NCBI GenBank assembly: GCA_050251715.1
Contig: JBFWMG010000006.1
Location: 1 to 64,000, forward strand
Direction: 5' to 3'
DNA length: 64,000 bases
From: JBFWMG01 sp050251715
GTDB taxonomy: Bacteria > Desulfobacterota > Desulfovibrionia > Desulfovibrionales > Desulfovibrionaceae
Shown: positions 28,164-37,471 of the stretch, piece by piece
Layout: each line of letters opens with the position of its first letter
Position numbering within the stretch: position 1 is the stretch's first letter
The notes under the pieces: model-generated
What the model saw: the letters and a program-made list of their open reading frames with translations, nothing else
What the model was told of the DNA's origin: nothing
Databases searched by the model: none
Translations under genes and position numbers: made by a program

Positions 28164-30251
28164 CTATCCCAGCACCTTGCCCACGAGCTGCGGGATGGAT
28201 TGCAGGTCCGGACAGGCGACAAAACCCGCCTGCTCCAGCACGGCCAGCTTGGCCTCGATGCCGCCCCCGCCCTCTTCCAGGATGGCGCCCGCATGACCCA
28301 GGCGCTTGCCCTTGGGCGCTGTGCGGCCCGCGATGAAATGCACCACCGGCTTGGCGAACCTGGTTTCCCGGACATAGCGGGCCAGGTCTTCCTCGGCCCG
28401 GCCGCCGATCTCGCCCAGCACCACCAGGGCGCGGGTGCCCATGTGGTCGCGCAACGCCATGGCCAGGTCGGTGAACGACGAGCCGATGAACGGGTCGCCG
28501 CCAATGCCCACGCATACGGACTGGCCAATGCCCGCCGCAGTCAGGCGCGCCGCCGTCTCATAGGTCAGGGTGCCGCTGCGTGACAGCACGGCCACCGGGC
28601 CGGGCGTGAACACATGGCCGGGCATGATGCCTATCTTGGCCGCGCCGGGCACGATGACGCCGGGCGTGTTGGGGCCGATGACCCTTGACGTGGAACGCGA
28701 GGCGCGCAAGGTCTCCCGCACGCGCAGCATGTCTTCCTGGGTGATGCCCTCGGTGATGCACACCACGTTGGGGATGTCGCACTGGGCCGCTTCCAGGATG
28801 GCGTCCGCCGCAAAGGCCGCCGGGACAAAGATGATGGAGGCCGTGAAGGCGTGGTCGCGGCAGGCGGCGTGCACGCTGTCGTACACGGGCACGCCCTGCA
28901 CGACTTGGCCGCCCTTGAACGGGGTGACGCCCGCCGCGATGTGGGTGCCGTATTCCAGCATGAGCGCCACATGGGTCTGGGCCGCCTTGCCCGTGATGCC
29001 CTGCACCAGCACCTTGCCGCCCTTGGCAATGCCCAGCGGCGCGGAGGAGTCCAGCCCCCCCGTGGGCGGCGCCAGGATATCCACCATGGGCATGGCGGGC
29101 CGCTCAAAGGGGATGACGGGCGCGTCCTCGGGCTTGATGCGGCGCAGGATGTCCAGCGCCTCGTCCGTGGTGGACGCGATGTGGATGTCCGGCTGGCCCA
29201 GCGCGGCCAGGACGGCGCGGCCTTCCGCCGCGTGCAGGCCGTCCATGCGCACCACCAGCGGTTTTTTGGGCGCCTCGCCCGCCAGCGAATCGCGGATCGC
29301 CCCGGCCACGTCGCGGCAGGACACGATGCCGCCGAACAGGTTGATGAACGCCGCGCCCACGGCGGGGTTGTCGTTCAGGATGTCCATGGCCCGGGACATG
29401 CGCTGGGCATTGGCCGCGCCGCCCAGATCCATGAAGTTGGCGGCGGACAGACCGTTGAAGTTGAGCAGGTCCATGGTGGCCATGGCCAGCCCCGCGCCGT
29501 TGACCATGATGCCCACCCAGCCGTGCAGGCCCACATAGGACAGCCCGGCCTCGCGGGCGCGGCGCTCCTCGGCGGACACATGCTGCGGGGTGTAGTATTC
29601 GTCCAATTCCGGGTTGAGGTCGCGCTGGTTGTCGTCGATCTCGACCTTGCCGTCCAGGGCCAGCCACACGCCCTCGGGCGTGAGGGTGAGCGGGTTGATC
29701 TCGGCCAGCAGCAGCTTGTTGTCGCACACGGCCTGGTACAGGCTGCGCAAAAAGGCCGTGAACGTGGCGAAATGCGCCTGTTTCACGCCCAGGTGGAAGA
29801 ACGCGGCGCGGATCTGGTAGTTGGTCAGCCCCACGGCGAAGCTGATGTCCTGCACCAGGATGGCATCGCGGTTGGCCTCCACCTCCATGCCCCCGGCGCG
29901 GCTGACCGAGAGCACCAGGCTCTCGCGGTTGCGCGCCACGGCGAACGACAGATAATATTCCGCGCCGATGGACGCGCCGTATTCCACGCGGATGAGCGGC
30001 ACGCGCTCGCCCTTGATGGTCTTGCCCAGCACCCTCTCGCAGGTGGCGGCCATGTCCTTGGGGTCGGCCACGCGCAAAATGCCGCCCGCCTTGCCCCTGC
30101 CGCCGCACAGCACCTGGGCCTTGACGTACCAGGGGCCGTCGCCGCCAGGGGCATAGTCCTTGTAGGTGCCGGGGGTGAGCAGCACGCCCTGGGGCACGGC
30201 CACCCCGGCCTTGGCGAACAGCCGTTTGCTCTGGTGCTCGTTCAGCAGCAT
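28164..30251 (-). CDS. sucCD: Succinyl-CoA synthetase, fused beta and alpha subunits
   Basis: The 695-residue protein joins a SucC-like beta subunit (about residues 1-385: ATP-grasp start MLLNEHQSKRLFAKAGV, NLFGGIVSCRDVA) to a SucD-like alpha subunit (about 405-695: GITGKAAQTH, GPNTPGVIVPG, GIGGDPFIGSSF). The phospho-His lies in KGKRLGHAGAI (H653). The reaction is succinate or a related acid plus CoA and nucleotide triphosphate to acyl-CoA. In most bacteria the two chains are separate. The start has AAGGA upstream. The LUD gene lies upstream on the same strand, 53 bp away, so they form an operon. Confidence 0.9.
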   Translation of the reverse strand: MLLNEHQSKRLFAKAGVAVPQGVLLTPGTYKDYAPGGDGPWYVKAQVLCGGRGKAGGILRVADPKDMAATCERVLGKTIKGERVPLIRVEYGASIGAEYYLSFAVARNRESLVLSVSRAGGMEVEANRDAILVQDISFAVGLTNYQIRAAFFHLGVKQAHFATFTAFLRSLYQAVCDNKLLLAEINPLTLTPEGVWLALDGKVEIDDNQRDLNPELDEYYTPQHVSAEERRAREAGLSYVGLHGWVGIMVNGAGLAMATMDLLNFNGLSAANFMDLGGAANAQRMSRAMDILNDNPAVGAAFINLFGGIVSCRDVAGAIRDSLAGEAPKKPLVVRMDGLHAAEGRAVLAALGQPDIHIASTTDEALDILRRIKPEDAPVIPFERPAMPMVDILAPPTGGLDSSAPLGIAKGGKVLVQGITGKAAQTHVALMLEYGTHIAAGVTPFKGGQVVQGVPVYDSVHAACRDHAFTASIIFVPAAFAADAILEAAQCDIPNVVCITEGITQEDMLRVRETLRASRSTSRVIGPNTPGVIVPGAAKIGIMPGHVFTPGPVAVLSRSGTLTYETAARLTAAGIGQSVCVGIGGDPFIGSSFTDLAMALRDHMGTRALVVLGEIGGRAEEDLARYVRETRFAKPVVHFIAGRTAPKGKRLGHAGAILEEGGGGIEAKLAVLEQAGFVACPDLQSIPQLVGKVLG

Positions 30252-30304
30252 GGTCGGTCCTTTGTTTATGGATGGACAGGCCCGGCGCGCCGGGCCACAC
30301 GGCG

Positions 30305-30967
30305 TCAGAACCCGAGACGCTCCTCGATGAGCACGACCTTGATGCGCCCCTTGGGGAAGCACTTTTCGTGGATCGTCCAGACGTTGCAGATGCGGTCCTT
30401 GCTGGCGCAGTCGGCGCAGCGCGAGGTTTTGGCGCACGGCGTCTTCATTTTCAGCCGCGCCGCGTTCACCGGCGCGGCAAAGTTCTTGATGCGGTACATG
30501 GCGTCGTCCAGGTCGGCGGTGATCTTGCTGGCGCTCACCAGCACCACCACGTGCCTGGGCCCGAAGGTGAGCGAGGCCACCCGGTTGCCGGTCATGTCCA
30601 GGTTGACCAGCGCGCCGCCCTCGGTCACCGCGTTGGCGCCGCACAAAAACAGGTCGGACAGCATGCCCTGGCGGCGCAGCTCCACCTTTTCCTGGGGCGA
30701 GAGCCCGGCCACATAGGGATCCATGACAGTCAACCCGTCCATGGCCTTGAGCGCCTCGGGCAGACCGGTGGCGATGAGCGTCTTGGACCCGCCCCAGCAG
30801 ATGGTCTTGGCGCCCGTGTTGGGCAGGATGGTGCCCAGCACCAGCTCCCTGGCCGCCGTGGCGTCGGCCGCGATGTACGCCTCGAAGTTATTGCCTTCCA
30901 GGGCCGCCTTCAATTCCTCCAGGCGCTTGCGCGTCCACTGGGCAACGGGATCTTCCGAACGAGCCAT
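30305..30967 (-). CDS. LUD-domain protein (LutC/YkgG family) with a cysteine cluster
   Basis: The 220-residue protein has the LUD fold signature, seen in ICWGGSKTLIATGLPEAL and LCGANAVTEGGALVNLD. LUD proteins are linked to lactate use. The C-terminal segment CAKTSRCADCASKDRIC contains four cysteines that could bind a metal or Fe-S cluster. ATG 30967 is chosen because GGAG lies six bases upstream; upstream ATGs at 30979 and 30982 are possible. It is upstream of the SucC-SucD fusion. Confidence 0.82.
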   Translation of the reverse strand: MARSEDPVAQWTRKRLEELKAALEGNNFEAYIAADATAARELVLGTILPNTGAKTICWGGSKTLIATGLPEALKAMDGLTVMDPYVAGLSPQEKVELRRQGMLSDLFLCGANAVTEGGALVNLDMTGNRVASLTFGPRHVVVLVSASKITADLDDAMYRIKNFAAPVNAARLKMKTPCAKTSRCADCASKDRICNVWTIHEKCFPKGRIKVVLIEERLGF

Positions 30968-31093
30968 GCGATACTCCATCATGTTGGTGGGTTGACGTGG
31001 CCTTGCCGGACAGGGCGGCAGCGTGCCGCCCACTGCCGCGCGACGCAGTGCGCGCAACCCGCGTTGTCGAAACTATCGCGGACAGGGTGTGTC

Positions 31094-32737
31094 CTACTCC
31101 ATGACCAAATCGCCCCAATACGGCAAGTCCATGGCGTTGAGGACGGCTTCCAGCCCCACGCCCCGCCTGCCCGCCCAGGACAGGCGCTGCCAATGCAGGG
31201 GCACGAAGGCCGCGTCCTCATAGGCCATGCGCTCGGCCTGTTGCAGCATGGCGGCGCGCCGGGCCCAATCGGTCTCGGTCCGGCTGGCGAGGATGAGCTT
31301 GTCGAACGCGGGATTGCAGTAATTGCCGGAATTGTACTGGCCGTAGCCGTTTTCCTTGTCCGGGCACATGAGCAGCCATTCGGAATAATTGGCGGAATCA
31401 CCCGTGTCCGGCACCCAGCCGATCATCTGGATATCCGCCGCTCCGGCGTCGAACCGGTCCCAGTATTGCGCCTTGGGCATGGTGGAGAGCGCCACCTTGA
31501 TGCCAATCTTGGCCATCATGGCCACGAACGCCTCGGCGACCTGCGCATCGTTCACATAGCGGTCGTTGGGCGCGATCATGGTGCAGGAAAAACCGTTGGG
31601 GTAGCCGGCCTCCCGCATGAGACGCCGCGCCTTTTCCAGGTCGTAGCGGGGGGCAAGGGCCGGATCGTGGCCCGCAAAGCCCAGGGGGCTCTGCTGCCCG
31701 GCGGCCGTGGCATCGCCCCGCATGACCGTGTCCACGATACCCTGGTTGTTGGTGGCGTACACAATGGCCTGGCGCACCCTGGGATCGGCGAATTCGGAAC
31801 GGCGCTTCCGGTTGAGCTGCAGGGTGATGATGCGCGAGCCGGTCACGGTCGCCACCTTCACGTTCTTTCCGGCCTTCAGGCGGTCCCGGTCCTGCGACGA
31901 GACCGGACCGATGGCGTCCACACGGCCCTCAAGCAGCGCCGCCACGCGGTCCGCGCCCGTGGGTATGAGGGTCAGCACGATCTCGCCCACGTTGCCGGGG
32001 CTCTGGGTGTCCCAATAGCCGGGAAACGCCTTGAACACACTCGTGCCGCCCGCCTCGTGCCGGGCCACGGCGTACCTGCCGGTGCCGGACTCGTGGTCAC
32101 CGGCAAAGGAGGAGCCGGTCGTGGCGATGCGCGCCTTGTCCTGCCCGGAGGCGTCGCGGCCGGTGTGGAACGCGCTGTCCATGGGGAAAAGATAGGCGGC
32201 CAGATGTGGAAGCAGTGCGGAGGCCTTGCCGGTCGTTATATCCACGATGTGGTCGTCCACCACCGTGGCGCGCTCGAACGGCTCGAACAGCCATTTGTGG
32301 CTGGCGCTCGTCTTGATGCGCTCAAGGGTCCACTGCACGTCGCGGGCGGTAAAGGGATTGCCGGAGTGGAACCTGACCCCCTTGCGCAAATGGAAACGCA
32401 AGGTCCGGGCGCCGACCCACTCCCACGAAACGGCCAGGCGCGGCTCCAGGGCCATGTCCTTGCCCCAGCGGACCAGGGGATCGAAAACCAGGTGGGCATA
32501 CCGCACCGCGTCAATGGACAGCGTGGCGTACGGATCAAGGCTGTCCACAAAGGAGTCGATCCCCAACCGAAGCGGTGCGTCCGCAGGAACAGGCGCGACC
32601 TTCGTAGCAGGCGCGGCCTTCGTAACAGGCGCGGCCTTGGGCTCCTCGCCGGACAGGACATACCCTTCCTGCAAATAGGCCCACCCGCGCACGGGCATAA
32701 AAAAAAGAACCAAGACAAGAACATATATCGATTTCAT
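31094..32737 (-). CDS. Peptide-type ABC transporter substrate-binding protein (SBP_bac_5), orphan
   Basis: The 547-residue protein has a signal peptide (about residues 1-20) and a full SBP_bac_5 fold: LRLGIDSFVDSLDPYATLS, LRKGVRFHSGNPFTARDV, YWDTQSPGN and the C-terminal PLHWQRLSWAGR. It binds peptides, nickel chelates or similar ligands in the periplasm. A short Ala-Pro-Val-Thr-Lys repeat (three units, about residues 34-50) forms a linker after the signal. No permease or ATPase genes are adjacent, so it must use a transporter encoded elsewhere. Confidence 0.88.
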   Translation of the reverse strand: MKSIYVLVLVLFFMPVRGWAYLQEGYVLSGEEPKAAPVTKAAPATKVAPVPADAPLRLGIDSFVDSLDPYATLSIDAVRYAHLVFDPLVRWGKDMALEPRLAVSWEWVGARTLRFHLRKGVRFHSGNPFTARDVQWTLERIKTSASHKWLFEPFERATVVDDHIVDITTGKASALLPHLAAYLFPMDSAFHTGRDASGQDKARIATTGSSFAGDHESGTGRYAVARHEAGGTSVFKAFPGYWDTQSPGNVGEIVLTLIPTGADRVAALLEGRVDAIGPVSSQDRDRLKAGKNVKVATVTGSRIITLQLNRKRRSEFADPRVRQAIVYATNNQGIVDTVMRGDATAAGQQSPLGFAGHDPALAPRYDLEKARRLMREAGYPNGFSCTMIAPNDRYVNDAQVAEAFVAMMAKIGIKVALSTMPKAQYWDRFDAGAADIQMIGWVPDTGDSANYSEWLLMCPDKENGYGQYNSGNYCNPAFDKLILASRTETDWARRAAMLQQAERMAYEDAAFVPLHWQRLSWAGRRGVGLEAVLNAMDLPYWGDLVME

Positions 32738-32867
32738 ACAGCTTTTTTCCCTTGCCGGCAGCCCTGCGGCCCATGCGGCCCGCTCGTCATGCCCCCACGC
32801 GCGGGCGCGGCTCCGCCGCACCCCGCATCTCCATACCGCCACAAGGCGCTCCCCGCAACGGGGAAGG

Positions 32868-35800
32868 TCAATCCAGGTTGAACCGGTATTCCCTGCCCGG
32901 CTCCAGGTGCAACGTGCTGCCGCCGAAGCGGGCCGCCACGGAAGCGCCCTGCTCGCACGCCACCCGCAGGAACAAGGTGCGTTCCTCAAAGGAGAAATGG
33001 TAGCGCACGCCCGCGCGCCACACGGAAAAGGCGAGCCCCTTCCAATGGCTGGGCAGCCGGGGCTCGATGTGCGCCATGCCGTCCTTGAACCGCACGCCCG
33101 CAAAGGTGCGCACCATGATGTCGATGGTTCCGGCCATGACGCCGGTATGGATGCCCTCCACCGTGGTGCCGCCCTGGGTGTCGTGCACATCGCTGCGCAT
33201 GGCTTCCATGAACCAGTCCCACGCCATGTCCACCGAGCCGAATTCGCTGGCCACCACGGCATGCACCACCTTGGACAGCGTGGAGCCGTGGCTCGTGCGC
33301 GGCTCGTAATATTCGTAGTTGCGCCGCAAAAAGGTGGCGCGGTCCCCCACGTCGTACCCCAGCCGCTCCAGGATGGCGCACACCTCTTCCGGCTCCAGGA
33401 CGTAGAACGGCATGAGCGCATCCGCCTGCTTGGCCACCTTGTAGTTGTCCGGCGAGTCGTTCTCGGCCTTGAGGATGCGGTCCATGCGGTGGATGGAGTA
33501 GTACCGCTTGCGGTAGCTCGCCCAGTCCAGCTCCTTCAGGTCCATGTAGCCGTCGAACTGGTGCAGCACGCCTTCGGGCGTGACCAGCACGCGCATGTGC
33601 GCGGCCATGTCCCGCCAGCGCGCGGTTTCCTCCATGGAAAAGCCGATCTCCTTGGCCAACCGCGCCGCCACGGAACGAGGCAGTCCGTCCGCCAAGGCCA
33701 CGGCCCGGTCCATGAGCCAGGCGACCATGATGTTGGTGTAGGCGTTGTCCGTGATCCCGTGCGCCGTGGCGCCCGGCAGGGACTCGTGGAACTCGTCCGG
33801 CCCCATGACCCCGGAGATGGAATAGCGCCCCGTGGCCGGGTCGCGCACGGCGATGGACGCCCAGAAGCGGGCGATCTCCAGCATCATGGCCGCGCCGTGG
33901 GCGTGCAGGAAACGGGTGTCGCCCGTCCACTGCACGTAGCGCCACGCGTTGAGGAACACGGCAATGGACACATGGCGCTGGATGCAGCTGTAGTCCGGCC
34001 CCCACTCGCCGTTTTCGGGGTTGAAATGCACCTCCTGGGTTTCCTCGCGCCCCGTGTCGCAGGTCTGCCAGGGATACATGGCCCCGGCATAGCCGTTGGC
34101 GCGGGCATAGTCGCGGGCCGCGTCCAGGCGGCGGACGCGGTACATGAGCAGCGCCTTGGTGATGCGCCAAAAACGCTGGTCGTAGAACGGAAAGATGTAC
34201 AGCTCGTCCCAGAAGATGTGCCCACGGTACGCTTCGCCGTGCAGGCCACGCGCGGGCATGCCCGCGTCGATGCGCTCATTGTGCGGCGAGGCCGTGACCA
34301 GCAGATGGTAGGCGTGCAGCCGGGCCGTCTTTTGCGCAAACCGGTCGCCCTGCACCACGATGTCCGCCTTGTCCCACAGCTTGGCCCAGGCGCGGGCATG
34401 GGCCGCATACGTGCGGGCCACGCCGCCCGCGCGGGCCAGGGTGGTCTGGGCCGCGACCACGGGGTCGCCGCCGTCCCTGTCCAGCGAGGTGTGCACCGCC
34501 ACCATCTTTTCCACGGTCCAGGTCACGTTCTCTTCGGCCAGGAACGTGAATTCCTCCATGATCTTCCACTCCTCCTGGGCCACGCGACGCTCTATGCCCA
34601 CGTGTTTGCCTTCGCGGCGCAAATGGCTCTTGGAGCACATGGCCACCCCATAGCCCGAGGCGTTGGTGCGCATGTGCAAAAACACGCCGCCATTGGCCGG
34701 GCCAGCGGCCACGCCCTCCAGATGCATCTGGTTCAACTCGCGGTAGCGGGGCACGCCGTCGTTCATGACGTTGCCGTCCAGGGAGGAGCGCACCGTGATG
34801 GGCTCCGTGTAGTTGCAGGGGGTGATGTCGTAGGTGACCACGCAGAGGTGTGGGTTGGCCATGCTGGCCATGATGCGCGGGTTGACGCGGGTGACGCGCC
34901 CCAGCTTGTCCCGGCACAGGATGTTCCATTCCGTCACGCCCGTGCGCATGTGCAGAATGCGGGTGCAATGCAGCAACTCCATGGACAGCGGGCTGAGATA
35001 CCCGCTCGCGCCGATGCGGAACTCCACGCGCAGCCAGTTGGGGCAGTTCACGAAATCGTTGTTGTGGATGTCGCGGCCGTGCATGGACGTGGGGATGCGG
35101 TTGTACACGCCCGCGATGTAGGTGCCGGGATAAAAGGTGTAGGACGCCTTTTCGCCGGGAAAACACCCCCGCGTGCCCAGGTAGCCGTTGCCCACGGCGC
35201 ACAGGGTCTCGCGCAGCTTCTCATCGCCGGGGTCGAACCCGTCGTAGCGCAGCTCCCACCCGTCGCGGGCAATGCCCTGGGCAAACCACGCCTCCACGTC
35301 GTCCACCGACACCTCGCCCAGGTCGTTGACCACGATATCCGCGCCGAACCGCTTGAGCAGGCCGCCCTCCACGTTGCGCGCCACGCCGAGCACCAGGCCG
35401 AAATTCCCGGCCCGCCCCGCCTGCACGCCGCTGATGGCGTCCTCCACCACCACGCATTCGCCGGGCGTGAGTCCCATGTCGCGGGCCGCCTCCACAAAGA
35501 TGTCCGGGTCGGGCTTGCCCTTGAGGCCTCGCTCGGCGGACACCTCGCCGTCCACCCTGGCCTGGAACATGCCGGCCAGTCCGGCCAGCTCCAGCACCAG
35601 GGAACAGTTGCGGCTGGACGAGGCCACGGCCACTTTGATGTCCCGGTCCTGAAGCGCCTGGATGAACAGTAGCGAGCCGGGAAAGACCTCCGGCCCCTCA
35701 CGGCGCAATATCTCCTGGAAGATAGCGTTCTTGCGGTTCCCAACCCCCCAGTAGGTGCGCGCGTCGGGCGCATCGTCGGCCGTGCCGAAGGGCAGGTCGT

Positions 35801-36032
35801 AGCCGCGCGAGGTCAAAAAGCTCTTCACCCCTTCCACGCGCGGCTTGCCGTCCACGTATTCCAGGTAGTCGTCCTTGCGGTCAAAAGGCATGTAGCGCTT
35901 CTTGTCGCGCCGCGCCTCCTGCTGCAGAAAGGTGTTGAACGTCTCTTCCCAGGCCAGGGCATGGACCTTGGCCGTGGCGGTGAGCACCCCGTCCAGATCG
36001 AAAATGACCCCTTTGCATGTGACGTGGACCAT
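32868..36032 (-). CDS. Beta-phosphoglucomutase/GH65 disaccharide phosphorylase fusion
   Basis: The 1054-residue protein has two enzymes in one chain. Residues 1 to about 245 are a HAD beta-phosphoglucomutase with the nucleophile motif FDLDGVL (D12, D14), SSSRNCS and VVEDAISGVQAG. From about 260 it is a GH65 phosphorylase (YDGFDPGDEKLRETLCAVGN; general acid Glu747 in GPDEFHE). GH65 enzymes cleave trehalose, maltose or kojibiose with phosphate to give beta-glucose-1-phosphate, which the N-terminal domain converts to glucose-6-phosphate. AAGGAGG precedes ATG 36032. The sugar cannot be settled from motifs. It is 17 bp after the HAD gene at 36050. Confidence 0.9.
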   Translation of the reverse strand: MVHVTCKGVIFDLDGVLTATAKVHALAWEETFNTFLQQEARRDKKRYMPFDRKDDYLEYVDGKPRVEGVKSFLTSRGYDLPFGTADDAPDARTYWGVGNRKNAIFQEILRREGPEVFPGSLLFIQALQDRDIKVAVASSSRNCSLVLELAGLAGMFQARVDGEVSAERGLKGKPDPDIFVEAARDMGLTPGECVVVEDAISGVQAGRAGNFGLVLGVARNVEGGLLKRFGADIVVNDLGEVSVDDVEAWFAQGIARDGWELRYDGFDPGDEKLRETLCAVGNGYLGTRGCFPGEKASYTFYPGTYIAGVYNRIPTSMHGRDIHNNDFVNCPNWLRVEFRIGASGYLSPLSMELLHCTRILHMRTGVTEWNILCRDKLGRVTRVNPRIMASMANPHLCVVTYDITPCNYTEPITVRSSLDGNVMNDGVPRYRELNQMHLEGVAAGPANGGVFLHMRTNASGYGVAMCSKSHLRREGKHVGIERRVAQEEWKIMEEFTFLAEENVTWTVEKMVAVHTSLDRDGGDPVVAAQTTLARAGGVARTYAAHARAWAKLWDKADIVVQGDRFAQKTARLHAYHLLVTASPHNERIDAGMPARGLHGEAYRGHIFWDELYIFPFYDQRFWRITKALLMYRVRRLDAARDYARANGYAGAMYPWQTCDTGREETQEVHFNPENGEWGPDYSCIQRHVSIAVFLNAWRYVQWTGDTRFLHAHGAAMMLEIARFWASIAVRDPATGRYSISGVMGPDEFHESLPGATAHGITDNAYTNIMVAWLMDRAVALADGLPRSVAARLAKEIGFSMEETARWRDMAAHMRVLVTPEGVLHQFDGYMDLKELDWASYRKRYYSIHRMDRILKAENDSPDNYKVAKQADALMPFYVLEPEEVCAILERLGYDVGDRATFLRRNYEYYEPRTSHGSTLSKVVHAVVASEFGSVDMAWDWFMEAMRSDVHDTQGGTTVEGIHTGVMAGTIDIMVRTFAGVRFKDGMAHIEPRLPSHWKGLAFSVWRAGVRYHFSFEERTLFLRVACEQGASVAARFGGSTLHLEPGREYRFNLD

Positions 36033-36049
36033 CCGTCCTCCTTGCTTGC

Positions 36050-37288
36050 TTATGCGCCGCGCGCGCGGCGATCCGGACCTTGCGCCAGACCAAGTCCGGC
36101 CACCAGCATGTCCGGCTCCGGCACGATGGCCGCGTGCGGGCACGTGGCCCGCACCCGCTCCGCCAGTTCGGCCTTGCGGGTCACGAACACGGCCCGGGTG
36201 TCGGGGCAGCGCGCCATGGCCGCCTCCAGCATGGGCACATCCGAGCCGGTGTCGCCGCACACCAGATGCGGCCCGTGCGCCAGATCCATGTCCAGCGCCC
36301 CGGCCAAAAACCGCACGCCCTCGGCCTTGTCGAAATCCTTGAGCCCGCCCGCGCCGGACGCCACGGTGAGGATGACCTCGATGTCCAGCCCCGTGTCCTC
36401 GATGCGGAAGGTGGCCTCTTCCGGGTCCAGTCCGCGCACGAGCGCGCGTACCCGGTCCAGGAAGGCCTGGGACGCCTCGGGCGCCACGGAACCCGCGATG
36501 TCCTGGCGCGCCACCGTGGTCTGGCCGAACTTGAACTGCACGCCCGAACCGATGAGCGCAAAGGTCTGGTGGCCCGGTTCGGCCACCAGGGCGCGCACCC
36601 GGTCGTTCAAGGCGTCCAGCGCGGCCTGCTTGGCGGCGTCAATGGGATAGTGGCCGCGCACGCCGTCAAGCCCCAGGTATTCCCGCCCCTTGGACGCGGC
36701 ATAGATGAACGCGCCGGGCGGGTTGACGCTCACATCCGCAATGCCGCCGTCCAAAAGCGGCGCCGAGGTGAGGAACACGGGAAACACCGTGCGCGCGCGG
36801 GCGAAACGGGACAGGAACACCGCGTTGTAGATGGATTGGATGCTGGAGCGGTAGCGGCCGCAGTAGTTGTTGGTGGTGCCGTCGCGGTCGGTGATGAAGG
36901 CCCGCAGTTCCAGGCCGTGCAGCAGCCCGCGCACCGCGTCCACCCCATGGTCGAATCCCTGGTGCAGGCCGCGCATCTGGTCCAGCAGCGCGGCCTCGCC
37001 CCGCTCCAGGTAGACCAGATCCTTTTCCAGCTCGCCGATCTCGTAGCCCAGATCCAGCGGCACCGCATCGCCCCCTGGCGTCAGGAGGGCCGGGCCGCCG
37101 CCGGACACGGGGATGCCGCGCAGGCTCTCCAGGGCGGCCCGCAGCGACCCGGCGGCCCCGTCCAACACGGCCTCGCCGCGCGACAACGCCGCAACGGCCA
37201 CCGCCCGCACCTCGCGGGTGGCGGCCATGAGATCATAAAAATCCTTGAGTGTGGCAACGGTGCGCCGCCTGATGGCCGCATACGGCAT
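36050..37288 (-). CDS. HAD protein resembling trehalose-6-phosphate phosphatase
   Basis: The 412-residue protein has a HAD core with FITDRDGTTNN (D134, D136), the Ser/Thr motif VFLTSAP and the acidic motif GDTGSDVPMLEAA typical of trehalose-phosphatase-like hydrolases. The first 120 residues are helical and of unknown role, and an insertion separates motifs. GGAGG is seven bases before ATG 37288. It is transcribed just before the GH65 fusion, so a function in trehalose or another glucose disaccharide is likely. A sugar-phosphate phosphatase role is inferred. Confidence 0.72.
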   Translation of the reverse strand: MPYAAIRRRTVATLKDFYDLMAATREVRAVAVAALSRGEAVLDGAAGSLRAALESLRGIPVSGGGPALLTPGGDAVPLDLGYEIGELEKDLVYLERGEAALLDQMRGLHQGFDHGVDAVRGLLHGLELRAFITDRDGTTNNYCGRYRSSIQSIYNAVFLSRFARARTVFPVFLTSAPLLDGGIADVSVNPPGAFIYAASKGREYLGLDGVRGHYPIDAAKQAALDALNDRVRALVAEPGHQTFALIGSGVQFKFGQTTVARQDIAGSVAPEASQAFLDRVRALVRGLDPEEATFRIEDTGLDIEVILTVASGAGGLKDFDKAEGVRFLAGALDMDLAHGPHLVCGDTGSDVPMLEAAMARCPDTRAVFVTRKAELAERVRATCPHAAIVPEPDMLVAGLGLAQGPDRRARGA

Positions 37289-37471
37289 GATGGTCCTCCC
37301 ATGCGCCGACTTGCGGAAGAACGGCGGTGTGACGCGTCCTTCTCCGTTTCGGGTCCAGTTCAGGGGGCCATGCGCCGCATGCGGCGCACGACCGGTCTGC
37401 CAGTCCATGGTGTACGCCGCCGCGTCGGTTCGCGTCAACCGCTGGAGGAAAATCGAAGGAATGGCGGCGCG

